A stretch of DNA of 47,291 nucleotides, taken from the NCBI GenBank assembly GCA_913062915.1, contig CAJXWH010000002.1, positions 1 to 47,291 on the forward strand, in the 5' to 3' direction. The position numbers and the translations under genes are program-made. Origin of the DNA: an uncultured Acidiferrobacteraceae bacterium. Lineage in GTDB: Bacteria > Pseudomonadota > Gammaproteobacteria > Arenicellales > UBA868. The notes under the pieces are model-generated. The model searched no databases, had not been told where the DNA came from, and was given only the letters and a program-made list of their open reading frames with translations. Every line of letters begins with the position of its first letter. Positions within the stretch are counted from its first letter, which is position 1. This document shows, piece after piece, positions 24,566-32,810 of the stretch.

Positions 24566-26521
24566 TCAACCGCGCAAACAATCGGCGTTCTCGATTTCAA
24601 TCGGCTCTATTTGGTCCGCCGGCTCGAATCCCATTACGCGCCCATAAAAATACAACTCTGCCTCAAGCGAGCGCTTAATATTCTTGGCCTGTCGGAATCC
24701 GTGCTGTTCACCTTTGAAAGGCAAGTACGAGAACGGGATACCTTTCTCGCGCAGCGCCGTCGACATGAGTTCGGCCTGCGCGGGGGGCACTATGGCGTCT
24801 TCCAGCCCCTGAAAGATGATCATGGGACAAGACAGCCGTTCCGTGAAGTGAATCGCCGAGCGATCATGATAGAGTTGCGCCGCTTCGGGGTACGGGCCAA
24901 TCAGGCTGTCCAGGTAACGTGACTCGAACTTGTGTGTGTCATTGACTAACGCCTGCAAGTCAGCAATTCCGTAATAGGTGGCACCCGCTGCGAACCGATC
25001 GTAAAACGTCAAGGCGTTGATCGCTGTATAACCACCAGCCGAACTGCCCCGGATCACCAATCGATCGCCATCGACAAGGCCCAGTTCATTCAGATAATCT
25101 GCAGCCGCGATGCAGTCTGCCGTGTCGTAAACGCCCCACATTCCCTTGAGTGCATCGCGATACGACCTCCCGTGACCGGTCGAACCCCGATAATTCACGT
25201 CCACCACAGCGAATCCACGACTGGTCCAGAACTGCACCCGCAAACTCAATTCGGAACCCGCTGCACCGGTCGGCCCTCCATGGGTAATAACAAGAAGAGG
25301 CGGCTTTTCTTTTTCGCTGGCCTTTACTCGCGGGTTGCGCGGCGGGTAGTAGAACGCGTGCGCTTCGGCATTGTCGGTGGTAGGAAACGTAATGGCACGG
25401 GGGTTTGAGATATCATCGGGATTGAGCTCGGGACCATTTGATTTCTTCAAAACGGAACGAGCGCCCGTCACCGAGTGCACAGATATGATCTCAGGTAAAG
25501 ACGTAGGCGAGGCGCCAACGTAAAGGACGCACTCATCGACAGTTGTCACATAGCGGATCGTTGAATGCCCAGACCCCAGTCCGGGCAATTCTCTACCGTC
25601 CGTTTCGAAACGGCGCAACGTTGCCGAGTGGGCCGGGTCAGCCCTAAGCGCCAGTGAGCCGTCGCTGAGGAATCCATAAGCTGAATACCCGAACTGCCAC
25701 GCGGCCTCAGCGTGGTCAACCTCTTCTTCAAGAAAAGTTCGGATCGAATGGCCATCCCAGGCTGTCAGGTTCCACCAACCAGAAGCATCGGAAACAAAAA
25801 ACAAGTCGCCATCTGGAGACCACTCCGGCTGAGCGATGCTCTCTGTTTGGGAGCCGGCGATCCGGATCTCATTTGACAACCATCCATCGCCGTCGAATTC
25901 TGCCACCCACAACACACACCCATCCCAAGGCATATTGGGGTGATCCCAAGACAACCAGCAAATTTTGCTGCCATCTGGGCTGAGTCGCGGCGACGAATAA
26001 AAATCGTGCCCTGACGCCAACACCTGGAGTACGCCTGGTGTGGACGCAGAGATCGCGACAAGATCATTGGTGGGTTCCTGCGTCGGGTGGTGACGCTCCC
26101 GAATACAGCACAACCAATGGCCATCGCCATTGATCGTGAGGTCCGCATACCGATCTCCCCTGGGGATCTCGGGAAGACCCGTGAGCGCTTGCGGCGGCGC
26201 GTTATTCGCGACCCGGTAGATCCGCTGATCTTCCCAGTTGGAAAAATAAATCGTGCCCGACCGGACGGCATAAGCCCCGCCGCCGTATTCATGCACCCCA
26301 GTACGGGCGTTGAATCCCGCAGGATTCTGGTCGCTCTCCTCGCCGTCGACTGACCTGCGGACCACCACGGACCGGCCGGCTTCCGCAGGTCTTCCTTCCA
26401 GCCAGTAGACATTTTCCCCGTCGACTCGAATTTCGCTGAGGCTCAGCCCCCCTGCAACGATAAGGTCAGCGGTGATCGGTGACGCCCACGAACCATAGGG
26501 GGACACGGTCTTTCTCGACAT
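24566..26521 (-). CDS. S9 family peptidase (prolyl oligopeptidase/acylaminoacyl-peptidase type)
   Basis: A 651-residue serine peptidase. Residues about 20-370 form a beta-propeller with repeated WSPDG-like blades (RLSPDGSKICWLSWDHP, PEWSPDGDLFFVSD); residues about 400-640 form the alpha/beta hydrolase domain with HGGPTGAAG (oxyanion side), nucleophile Ser494 in GSSAGG, Asp575 in GLEDAIVPP and His607 in GEQHGFR. No signal peptide is visible, so cleavage of short or N-acylated peptides in the cytoplasm is likely. It is the last gene of the long minus-strand series that starts near 33.7 kb. An SDR remnant lies directly upstream. Confidence 0.93.
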   Translation of the reverse strand: MSRKTVSPYGSWASPITADLIVAGGLSLSEIRVDGENVYWLEGRPAEAGRSVVVRRSVDGEESDQNPAGFNARTGVHEYGGGAYAVRSGTIYFSNWEDQRIYRVANNAPPQALTGLPEIPRGDRYADLTINGDGHWLCCIRERHHPTQEPTNDLVAISASTPGVLQVLASGHDFYSSPRLSPDGSKICWLSWDHPNMPWDGCVLWVAEFDGDGWLSNEIRIAGSQTESIAQPEWSPDGDLFFVSDASGWWNLTAWDGHSIRTFLEEEVDHAEAAWQFGYSAYGFLSDGSLALRADPAHSATLRRFETDGRELPGLGSGHSTIRYVTTVDECVLYVGASPTSLPEIISVHSVTGARSVLKKSNGPELNPDDISNPRAITFPTTDNAEAHAFYYPPRNPRVKASEKEKPPLLVITHGGPTGAAGSELSLRVQFWTSRGFAVVDVNYRGSTGHGRSYRDALKGMWGVYDTADCIAAADYLNELGLVDGDRLVIRGSSAGGYTAINALTFYDRFAAGATYYGIADLQALVNDTHKFESRYLDSLIGPYPEAAQLYHDRSAIHFTERLSCPMIIFQGLEDAIVPPAQAELMSTALREKGIPFSYLPFKGEQHGFRQAKNIKRSLEAELYFYGRVMGFEPADQIEPIEIENADCLRG

Positions 26522-26549
26522 CGGCGGCTACGGCAGTTGGAAATAAACG

Positions 26550-26597
26550 TTAGATATGGCGAGTGATACCACCGTCGACGAGAATATTCTGGCCGGT
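26550..26597 (-). pseudogene. C-terminal remnant of an SDR gene
   Basis: In the 80-base gap between the DUF1989 stop and the S9 peptidase start, one minus-strand frame reads TGQNILVDGGITRHI followed by TAA. TGQ-x(2)-VDGG is the near-invariant C-terminal motif of short-chain dehydrogenases. Nothing upstream continues the frame, since a TGA lies four codons before it inside the DUF1989 end. This is best explained by deletion of an SDR gene leaving its last 15 codons. A chance match of this quality exactly ending in a stop is unlikely. Confidence 0.7.
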
Positions 26598-26601
26598 TTT
26601 G

Positions 26602-27222
26602 TTAGTTCAGGACTTCGAAATGGGCTTCGGTCGGGGCCGTCTGACGCCCGTTGATCGGCAGGATATCCTGGGGGCAAGCCGAAAACGCGACGATCACATC
26701 CTGCTCGGCCCGCAGGACGACATAGTCTCCCGGTCGCGTCACGGGTTCCTCAAACGACAGGGCGCCATTCCCGGTCCATGGGATGTTCATGAAAAGGTTC
26801 AACGGCGATGGCACCCAGGATATGTCAACACCCAACTCCTTGGTCGCAAGACGCAGATTATCCGCACAGTTGTCGTGATAGTCGGTGCACCCGAGCAAAC
26901 CGTAGCGTTCATTGTCGCAAGCCGCCATCAACGTATCGTGGACACCGGGAGAGGTGTCTTCCTCGAGGTTCAAAATGGCTCTTCGCCGGTTGGAATAGTA
27001 ACTGTCTCCGAGTGCTGCCCGAATCTTGCAGATGGTCGCCCGGGTGGCATCCATTGACATGAATTCAGTGACGTCCTCGGCGCTAAATGCCCAGGTATCC
27101 ACCACCTGCGCGCCGTGTGTATTGACCACTTTGACGGCCTGGCCCTGGCGGATCGATACGGCCTTGCCGGCCCGGGCCGGAATAGTGATGAGCGCACCTG
27201 GTGAATGATTTGTGGTTGCCAT
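26602..27222 (-). CDS. Urea carboxylase-associated (DUF1989) family protein
   Basis: A 206-residue protein with the DUF1989 pattern: ITIPARAGKAVSIRQGQAVK at the N-terminus, NTHGAQVVDTWAF, then SRATI-like TRATICKIRAALGDSYYSNR, and CTDYHDNCADNL with Cys and His residues that could bind metal. Family members occur beside urea carboxylase or amine/guanidine catabolism genes; no urea carboxylase is in this window. Two ATGs two codons apart are possible; the one at 27222 lies nine bases after GGAG and is preferred. The gene follows the GYD gene on the same strand. Confidence 0.9.
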   Translation of the reverse strand: MATTNHSPGALITIPARAGKAVSIRQGQAVKVVNTHGAQVVDTWAFSAEDVTEFMSMDATRATICKIRAALGDSYYSNRRRAILNLEEDTSPGVHDTLMAACDNERYGLLGCTDYHDNCADNLRLATKELGVDISWVPSPLNLFMNIPWTGNGALSFEEPVTRPGDYVVLRAEQDVIVAFSACPQDILPINGRQTAPTEAHFEVLN

Positions 27223-27312
27223 GATCATTGTCTCCGTCGCCGGCTCCTCACCTCACGCCGGTTCCACAATCCCTGTGGGGCCCATGCATGGTCGGCGCAT
27301 TATTGTGTCCGC

Positions 27313-27642
27313 TTAGGCAGGCGGCTTGTATACGCTTAACACCGCTTTAGCCTTCTTCATGCCAGAGACCGCCTGATCCAAGGTCAGCAGTTTGGTGGTT
27401 TTTCCGCCCACTATGGCGCCAGTCGATGAAATCGCCAGCGCCACTCCGACCATTGACTCATCATCCGGCATATCCGCAATTACGACCAGGTCGTCTTCAC
27501 CAAAGGCCATCCATGCACCGACCATCGTGCCACCATTGGCTTCTATCGCTGCTTGTGCCGCTCCCGTTCGATCCTGCGGATTGTTAACCAACGCTTTAAT
27601 GGCCTCTCCGGAATAAGATGCTTGATACATGTATACAGGCAT
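27313..27642 (-). CDS. GYD domain-containing protein
   Basis: A 109-residue small protein of the GYD (dimeric alpha-beta barrel) family. It begins MPVYMYQASYSGEAIKALV, has RTGAAQAAIEANGGTMVG and a central DDLVVIADMPDDESMVG, matching the family's strand-helix-strand layout. The start at 27642 is firmly set by AAGGAGGAG seven bases before it; an upstream extension is spurious. GYD proteins are of unknown function and often sit beside oxidoreductases. The 208 bases upstream contain no gene. Confidence 0.9.
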   Translation of the reverse strand: MPVYMYQASYSGEAIKALVNNPQDRTGAAQAAIEANGGTMVGAWMAFGEDDLVVIADMPDDESMVGVALAISSTGAIVGGKTTKLLTLDQAVSGMKKAKAVLSVYKPPA

Positions 27643-27850
27643 TGTTCTCCTCCTTAGTACTGAACGATTAGAATTAGGAAAGCAATTCATCTCCCCAGAA
27701 CCACAGTATCAAATCCGATATCCGGTCGCAAATCAGCCCGGCTTCCGACTGAAAAAAAGAAGATCCGGTGGGTCCCGAAAACTCTTGCAAGTTCCAATCC
27801 GGCGACTAAGGTGACCGTAATGGGCCGCGACCGATCGCGTGCCGTCGCCG
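27643..27850. other. Intergenic region upstream of the GYD gene
   Basis: This stretch between the SIR2 stop and the GYD start holds no supported gene. On the minus strand TTGCGA and GATACT, 15 bases apart near 27705-27732, could be a weak promoter for GYD and the genes after it. This is only a visual match. Confidence 0.3.
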
Positions 27851-28600
27851 TCAGAAAAGTGCTGGCAGAACTTCGCCGATGTTGCCAAGCAATACCGCGT
27901 CAGCCACCGGGTCCATATCAGTCGGCATAGCATTGATGATGATGATCTGCGCTCCGAAATCCCGGGCCAAGGGTACCAGACCGGCCACCGGGTAGACCGA
28001 CAGCGATGAACCGACTGCGAGCAGCAGATCCGAGTGCCGGGCCGCCTGTTCTGCCCGCGCCAAGTCCTGCGGCACCAGTGATTGCCCGAACGAGATGGTC
28101 GCCGACTTGAGGATCCCACCACACAACGGGCAGTCGGGATCCGCTTCGCCGGCTTGCAAACGCACCAACACCTTTGTCATCGGGGCGCGGTAACTGCATG
28201 TGAGACAGGCCACCTCGCGGACCGTGCCATGAATCTCGATCACGTTTTCGGGGCTGTTGCCGGCGAGTTGGTGTAATCCGTCAATGTTCTGGGTAATCAC
28301 CGTCTTGAGCTTGCCACACGCTTCCAGCCGCGCCAGCGCCTGGTGGCCGGCTCCTGGCTCTGCTGCCCAGACCGGAGAGTCCAACCGGGCCCGCCAGGCC
28401 CTCACGCGGATGGCAGGGTCATCCAGGTAGTAACGAATGTTAGAGAGTTTTTCCGCATCCGGGTCGCGGGTCCAGAGTCCTTTGGGGCCACGAAAATCGG
28501 GAATTCCCGATTCGGTAGAAATCCCGGCCCCGGTCAACGCAACCACGTGGTCGGCCGAGTCAAGCCACTCTTTGGCCTGCCCCATTCGATCAGTGCTCAT
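27851..28600 (-). CDS. cobB: NAD-dependent protein deacylase, SIR2 family
   Basis: A 249-residue sirtuin. NAD-binding GAGIS is at 24-28, DFRG at 35-38, TQNIDGLH at 103-110, and catalytic His124 in IHGT. A structural zinc site is formed by C132, C135 (CLTC) and C157, C160 (CPLC). It removes acyl groups from lysines in the cytoplasm using NAD. The Tyr/Arg pair that marks desuccinylase (SIRT5-like) sirtuins is not evident, so deacetylation is the default guess. Its GGAG ribosome site lies in the arm of a strong hairpin. Confidence 0.95.
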   Translation of the reverse strand: MSTDRMGQAKEWLDSADHVVALTGAGISTESGIPDFRGPKGLWTRDPDAEKLSNIRYYLDDPAIRVRAWRARLDSPVWAAEPGAGHQALARLEACGKLKTVITQNIDGLHQLAGNSPENVIEIHGTVREVACLTCSYRAPMTKVLVRLQAGEADPDCPLCGGILKSATISFGQSLVPQDLARAEQAARHSDLLLAVGSSLSVYPVAGLVPLARDFGAQIIIINAMPTDMDPVADAVLLGNIGEVLPALF

Positions 28601-28610
28601 GGTGTTAGTG

Positions 28611-28639
28611 CTCCGGCAGGGTGACGATGGTCACCGGAG
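28611..28639 (-). promoter_or_regulatory. Hairpin covering the SIR2 ribosome-binding site
   Basis: On the minus strand the arms CTCCGG-type 6-mers (28634-28639 and 28611-28616) enclose a second palindrome, GGTGAC-GATG-GTCACC (28620-28635 on the plus strand). The downstream arm contains CCGGAG, the probable ribosome site ten bases before the SIR2 ATG. Folding would hide the site, a possible translational control. The same DNA also encodes the end of the upstream 65-residue protein. Confidence 0.4.
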
Positions 28640-28828
28640 TTTCTTGACCAGCCAGTGACCCGCCACCCAGAACGGCGCACAGCACAAGTACAGAAAGAAA
28701 CTTTTGATATTCATCACGATCAATGCCTGGATCGCGAGCAGCACCCCGCCGATTCCAATAAACACGCAGACGCTCATGGCACAAAAGATGAAAAACCAGC
28801 GCCAATCCTGAAGCTTCTGCTTAGGCAT
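28631..28828 (-). CDS. Small two-span membrane protein
   Basis: A 65-residue protein with a basic, aromatic start (MPKQKLQDWRWF) and two hydrophobic spans at about 11-33 and 40-58, ending KKLR. It most likely resides in the inner membrane with both ends inside. It follows the other small membrane protein gene by six bases and precedes SIR2. No family recognised. Its tight packing and clean membrane pattern support a real gene. Confidence 0.65.
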   Translation of the reverse strand: MPKQKLQDWRWFFIFCAMSVCVFIGIGGVLLAIQALIVMNIKSFFLYLCCAPFWVAGHWLVKKLR

Positions 28829-28834
28829 GAGTGG

Positions 28835-29017
28835 TCACTTAAAATAAATCAAATAAATCAAGTACGCCATACCGCCCATTGCACTGATCTCGAGCAGCGC
28901 CACGATCACGATCATCATCTTGGAGAGTTTATGCTTGCCGACGCTTGTCTGACCTCTCTGGGCCTGCTTGCGCTCCTCCTCGTAGGTGGCCGCCACCTGT
29001 AATCTCTCCCGGTCCAT
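28835..29017 (-). CDS. Small single-span membrane protein
   Basis: A 60-residue protein with a charged, probably helical N-terminal half (REERL-like; TYEEERKQAQRGQ at 11-23) and one hydrophobic span at about 34-58 ending in FK. The layout suggests a tail-anchored cytoplasmic helix. It is six bases upstream of the second small membrane protein, so the two may act as a pair. No family recognised. Confidence 0.6.
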   Translation of the reverse strand: MDRERLQVAATYEEERKQAQRGQTSVGKHKLSKMMIVIVALLEISAMGGMAYLIYLIYFK

Positions 29018-29073
29018 TTATTGCAATCCGCTGGTTATCAACGATGGTGATGGGGGATCAACAAGTGTTGCGG

Positions 29074-29721
29074 TCATAAATCAAGATTGCCAAGAATCGT
29101 AGGCATGATTCCATCTTCAACGTAATCGACTGGTGCGGGCGACTCGCCCTCATTCTTGAGCCAGACCGCAAACGGTGCCACTAGGAATCCCACTGCTAAT
29201 AATGGTCTTGGGTTGGTTTTCATTTTGTTCGGGTGGGTACGGGTATCGTTTTGTACAGCCCCGACCGCTGATACTGTTGAGCTAAACCGCACTGGTGCGC
29301 CTTGCTCGTCACAGGTGCCGTACGCCCAAAGGTTAAACGATTCGCCTGATCTTGGTTCTATCTCGCCGAGTACCAGCGCACAGGGGTTGTTGTCGAGCTG
29401 GCCGATCACCGGGGTTCGCAACTCACGCCAAGTCTGCCCATCGGCGGCGTAATGTGTGGCTGCATCATAACCGGGTATGTCCTCCTGAGCTTTGGCTGTA
29501 TACCCCTTGCCGACAGACAAAAAATAACAAGGCACCTTGCCAGAACCCGCCTGGCCCAACGATTGAAAATGATCTGCCTTCTGGTCCTGGGATCGATACG
29601 TCCAAAAGGCAACGCCGTCCCGCTCGAGTTGCGCTGTCGTCTCTCGAATGATGGTTGCAGGCGCCGCTGCCGGCCGCGGTTCGACCACGACCAATACGCA
29701 GTACGATGACAGTGTCTCCAT
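29074..29721 (-). CDS. Hypothetical protein
   Basis: About 215 residues from the ATG at 29721; a TTG four codons upstream is also possible. The frame fills the gap between the amidase and the small membrane protein genes. A strand-helix pattern is seen at the start (YCVLVVVEPRPAAAPATIIR), and there are segments such as VPCYFLSVGKGYTAKAQ, GEIEPRSGESFNLWAYG and, near residue 175, a moderately hydrophobic LLAVGFLVAPFAVWL. I do not recognise a family. An overlapping frame at 29465-30124 was rejected because it runs into the amidase gene. Confidence 0.55.
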   Translation of the reverse strand: METLSSYCVLVVVEPRPAAAPATIIRETTAQLERDGVAFWTYRSQDQKADHFQSLGQAGSGKVPCYFLSVGKGYTAKAQEDIPGYDAATHYAADGQTWRELRTPVIGQLDNNPCALVLGEIEPRSGESFNLWAYGTCDEQGAPVRFSSTVSAVGAVQNDTRTHPNKMKTNPRPLLAVGFLVAPFAVWLKNEGESPAPVDYVEDGIMPTILGNLDL

Positions 29722-29784
29722 GACGTGACTCAATCGTCGGGCAAAGACCTCTGCTCTCGCAAGAGACCCGGACCAACGCTGTTG

Positions 29785-31203
29785 CTAACGGGGGTCCATA
29801 GGTACCTGCGATGCCAATCCAAGAACTTCTTCCATTCGGTGACAAGCCCGCAATAATTCTGCCTCCCCTCGTGGTCGACCGATCACCTGCACAGCGATCG
29901 GTAGTCCGGATGACGTAAACCCTGCCGGAAGACTCAGTGCGGGGCAAGATGTCATTGTGACTGCAAACGTGATCGCAATCCAATCGATATACGTTTCGGT
30001 CGGCTGCCCCGCAATGGTTTCGACATAACGCTGCTCCATCGGAAACGGCGGTACCGAGACCGTAGGACACAGCAGCAGATCGTAGTGTTCGAAGAAAGCC
30101 GCCATCCGGTGATACAGCTGCCACCGTATTCTTTCAGCGCTCAGCAATTCAGCGTTTGTCACCGCCAGACCTTTCTCTATATTCCAGACGATTTCAGGCG
30201 CTATCTGTTCGCGGTGATCCTTGAGGAGGTCTTCCATCAGACCCGCAATCAAAATTCCCCGCAACGTTTGAAATGCTTCGATCACGCCCGAAAAATCTGG
30301 CGCAGCGTGGCAAACTTCCGCACCGATTTCCGTAAACCGTTGCGCTGCAGCTGCACAAATTTCGGCCACTTCCGACTCCATCGGCACGATGCCCAGATCC
30401 GGACTGAAAGCCACCCGTCGGGGTAGAGCCGTATCCTCTAGGGCACGAACAAATGAGGTGCCACTGTGCTCAAACGACAACGGATCCTCCGGGCTGCTGC
30501 CGACAGCCCCGTCCAACATCAACGCCACGTCGGCAACACAACGGCCCATCGGACCTTCTACCCACAGTGTATCGAATGCTGGAAGCCGGCGACCTCGTGG
30601 CACCCGGCCCGGGCTGGGTCGCAAGCCCACTACGCTGTTGAAACTGGCCGGCACCCGCAAGCTGCCACCGAGATCGTTCCCCGTTGCCAGCCAGACCATT
30701 CCTGTAGCCAGTGCAACCGCCGATCCACCGGAGGATCCTCCTGCGCTCAACCGGGCATCCCATGGATTCAGTGTGTGCCCAAATACCGGGTTGAAGGTAT
30801 GTGCACCGGCCCACTCCGGTACATTTGATTTTCCGACCGGGATCGCACCGGCAGCCTCGAGTTTCGATACGGTGGCGTCGGATCGATCGGCCCTGTGGTT
30901 GGTGAAGATCGGGGAACCATACGTGGTGCGAACCCCTGCAAGGTCGTTGTAGTCCTTTACCGCAATCGGCAGACCAAAGAGCGGTCCACATTCGCCGCCT
31001 GAGGCGGTAGTTTGCGACAGCTTTCGGGCTCTCTCGCGCGCCTGGTCAAGGCACAGAATTGGCAATGCATTGACCTTTGGGTTCACTTCCTCGATACGCT
31101 TTACGGCAGCATCCAGCACTTCGAGTGGAGACACCTGTTTGGCGCGGATTTTACGAGCGACTTCGGTCGCCGTAAGGTCAATCAGTTGGTTACCCGACAC
31201 CAT
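29785..31203 (-). CDS. Amidase (amidase signature family)
   Basis: A 472-residue enzyme with the Ser-cisSer-Lys triad: Lys83 in LPIAVKDYND, the cis-Ser near 157 in SAGGSSGGSA, and nucleophile Ser181 in GNDLGGSLRVPASF. N-terminal LTATEVARKIRAKQVSPLEV is typical of GatA-like amidases. It hydrolyses a carboxamide in the cytoplasm. No GatB or GatC genes are adjacent, so it is a catabolic amidase rather than the tRNA amidotransferase. It is 18 bases after the broken DUF2237 gene on the same strand. Confidence 0.94.
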   Translation of the reverse strand: MVSGNQLIDLTATEVARKIRAKQVSPLEVLDAAVKRIEEVNPKVNALPILCLDQARERARKLSQTTASGGECGPLFGLPIAVKDYNDLAGVRTTYGSPIFTNHRADRSDATVSKLEAAGAIPVGKSNVPEWAGAHTFNPVFGHTLNPWDARLSAGGSSGGSAVALATGMVWLATGNDLGGSLRVPASFNSVVGLRPSPGRVPRGRRLPAFDTLWVEGPMGRCVADVALMLDGAVGSSPEDPLSFEHSGTSFVRALEDTALPRRVAFSPDLGIVPMESEVAEICAAAAQRFTEIGAEVCHAAPDFSGVIEAFQTLRGILIAGLMEDLLKDHREQIAPEIVWNIEKGLAVTNAELLSAERIRWQLYHRMAAFFEHYDLLLCPTVSVPPFPMEQRYVETIAGQPTETYIDWIAITFAVTMTSCPALSLPAGFTSSGLPIAVQVIGRPRGEAELLRACHRMEEVLGLASQVPMDPR

Positions 31204-31221
31204 GGGATTTCGCTTGTTCGA

Positions 31222-31593
31222 TCAGGACAGATCGAGGGACTTCAATTTAAGGTCTTCGAGTGCAACGTACCGCAGCGCCGCTTCGCCCGGCGCAGTCAAC
31301 ACCACGCGCGGGGCAACTCCCGCCTCGTGCGCCTCTTGCCATCATTGGGCGCACAGACACCAGCGCTCGCCGGGTTTGAGACCGGGAAAGCCGAACTCCG
31401 GTCGCGGCGTACTGAGATCGTTGCCACACGCTCGGGAAAATTCCAGAAATTCCCGAGACATCTGTGCGCAAACGGCATGGGTGCCGAGATCGTCTGACCT
31501 CGCTCGATAACAACCATCCCGATAAAAATCCGTTTCAGGCGACTGTGAACAGATCGCCAGAGGCTCACCTAAGACGGTCCGGGCTTCGGTCAT
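31222..31593 (-). pseudogene. DUF2237 family gene interrupted by an in-frame TGA
   Basis: From the ATG at 31593 the frame reads a DUF2237 protein (TVLGEPLAICSQSPETDFYR, GTHAVCAQMSREFLEFSR, GNDLSTPRPEFGFPGLKPG, RWCLCAQ) and then meets TGA at 31342-31344. Reading on in the same frame gives WQEAHEAGVAPRVVL and YVALEDLKLKSL before a TAA-like end at 31222 (TGA), the normal C-terminal third of the family. The stop stands where relatives usually have Arg, so one CGA to TGA change explains it. Alternatives are a sequencing error or stop-codon readthrough (context CAA TGA TGG). Function of the family is unknown. It lies between the VWA and amidase genes with small gaps. Confidence 0.85.
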
Positions 31594-31627
31594 GGCGGCT
31601 GTCGCTTTTTTATCACCCTGCCGCAAC

Positions 31628-32803
31628 TCAACTGGACAAGCACCGCATCCCCTGGTCCAACCCGTTCAGGGTCAATGGGAACATCCGGTCGCCGATCAGT
31701 TCGCGCACCATATCGATAGAGTGCGTATGGTTCCAATAATTCCGCGGCGTCGGATTCAACCAGATCAGCTTGGGATAGGTCGAGGTCATGCGGCGCATCC
31801 AGGTTTCGCCAGGCTCTTCGTTGATGTACTCGATATTACCGCCCGGACTCGCGATCTCGTACGGCGCCATGGCGGCATCGCCTATGAAAACAATCTTGTA
31901 GTCGGCCGGAAACTTGTGAATGATGTCCCACGTCGGCGTCACTTCACTGTTGCGTCGGCGATTGTCTTCCCATACAAAATCATAAAGAAAATTATGAAAG
32001 TAAAAGTATTGGAGATTCTTAAATTCGCGTCGGGTCGCCGAAAATAATTCTTCGCAGATCCGCACGTAGGGGTACATCGACCCACCGACATCAAAGAAAA
32101 TCAGTACCTTGACCGCATTGTGCCGCTCCGGGACCAGCTTGAGATCCAGCAACCCGGCGTTTCTGGCAGTCGATCGAATGGTGTCGTCCAGGTCGAGCTC
32201 TTCATCAGCACCAGTACGTGCAAATTTGCGTAGCCGTTTCAACGCGACTTTGATGTTGCGGGTTCCCAATTCAACAGAATCATCCAGATTGCGGTAGTTG
32301 CGCTGGTCCCAGACCTTGACCGCACCCCCGTTTTTCCCTTCTCCACCGATGCGGATCCCCTCTGGGTGATAACCACTATGCCCGAACGGCGAGGTTCCGC
32401 CCGTGCCAATCCACCGGCTGCCGCCGGCATGGCGCTTCTCCTGCTGTTCGAGACGCTTCTTGAATTCCTCCAGCAATTTTTCCAACCCGCCGAGGGTTTT
32501 AATCTTCTGTTTGTCCTCTTCCGTCAGGTATTTCTCGAATTCCGCCCGCAACCAGTCTTCCGGAATCAATGCATCGATGAATTCGTCAAAGGACTGCAGA
32601 TCTTCAAAGTACGCACCGAACGCCTGGTCAAATCGATCAAACAGCTTTTCATCTTTCACTAGGCATATGCGGGCGAGATGATAAAAATCATCCATAGATC
32701 CAAGCACCAGGCGCTTGGCCATCGCTTCGAGGAGGATCAGAAACTCCCTGGTAGAAACAGGGAGTCCGGCCTGTTTCAGTCCCAGAAAAAAATCGATCAA
32801 CAT
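31628..32803 (-). CDS. VWA domain-containing CoxE-like protein
   Basis: A 391-residue protein. I chose the ATG at 32803, seven bases after the stop of the ATPase gene; a longer start would overlap that gene. The N-terminal part is helical (FFLGLKQAGLPVSTREFLIL), with a charged linker (LEEFKKRLEQQEKRHAGG) and a C-terminal VWA domain with the metal-site variant DVGGSM in place of DxSxS. Proteins of this kind work with MoxR-type AAA+ ATPases in metal-cofactor insertion or complex remodelling, as CoxD/CoxE or RavA/ViaA do. The partner ATPase is directly upstream. The client is unknown. Confidence 0.9.
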   Translation of the reverse strand: MLIDFFLGLKQAGLPVSTREFLILLEAMAKRLVLGSMDDFYHLARICLVKDEKLFDRFDQAFGAYFEDLQSFDEFIDALIPEDWLRAEFEKYLTEEDKQKIKTLGGLEKLLEEFKKRLEQQEKRHAGGSRWIGTGGTSPFGHSGYHPEGIRIGGEGKNGGAVKVWDQRNYRNLDDSVELGTRNIKVALKRLRKFARTGADEELDLDDTIRSTARNAGLLDLKLVPERHNAVKVLIFFDVGGSMYPYVRICEELFSATRREFKNLQYFYFHNFLYDFVWEDNRRRNSEVTPTWDIIHKFPADYKIVFIGDAAMAPYEIASPGGNIEYINEEPGETWMRRMTSTYPKLIWLNPTPRNYWNHTHSIDMVRELIGDRMFPLTLNGLDQGMRCLSS

Positions 32804-32810
32804 ATCGTCT

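Noticed and set aside
29465-30124. Minus-strand open frame of 219 codons overlapping the amidase and the following gene
   Set aside because: It covers the well-supported amidase C-terminus in another frame and its residue composition (many Arg, Ser, Cys) looks like a shadow frame.
31342-31344. Selenocysteine reading of the TGA in the DUF2237 gene
   Set aside because: The position corresponds to Arg in the family, not Cys, and no SECIS-like hairpin was noticed right after the codon.
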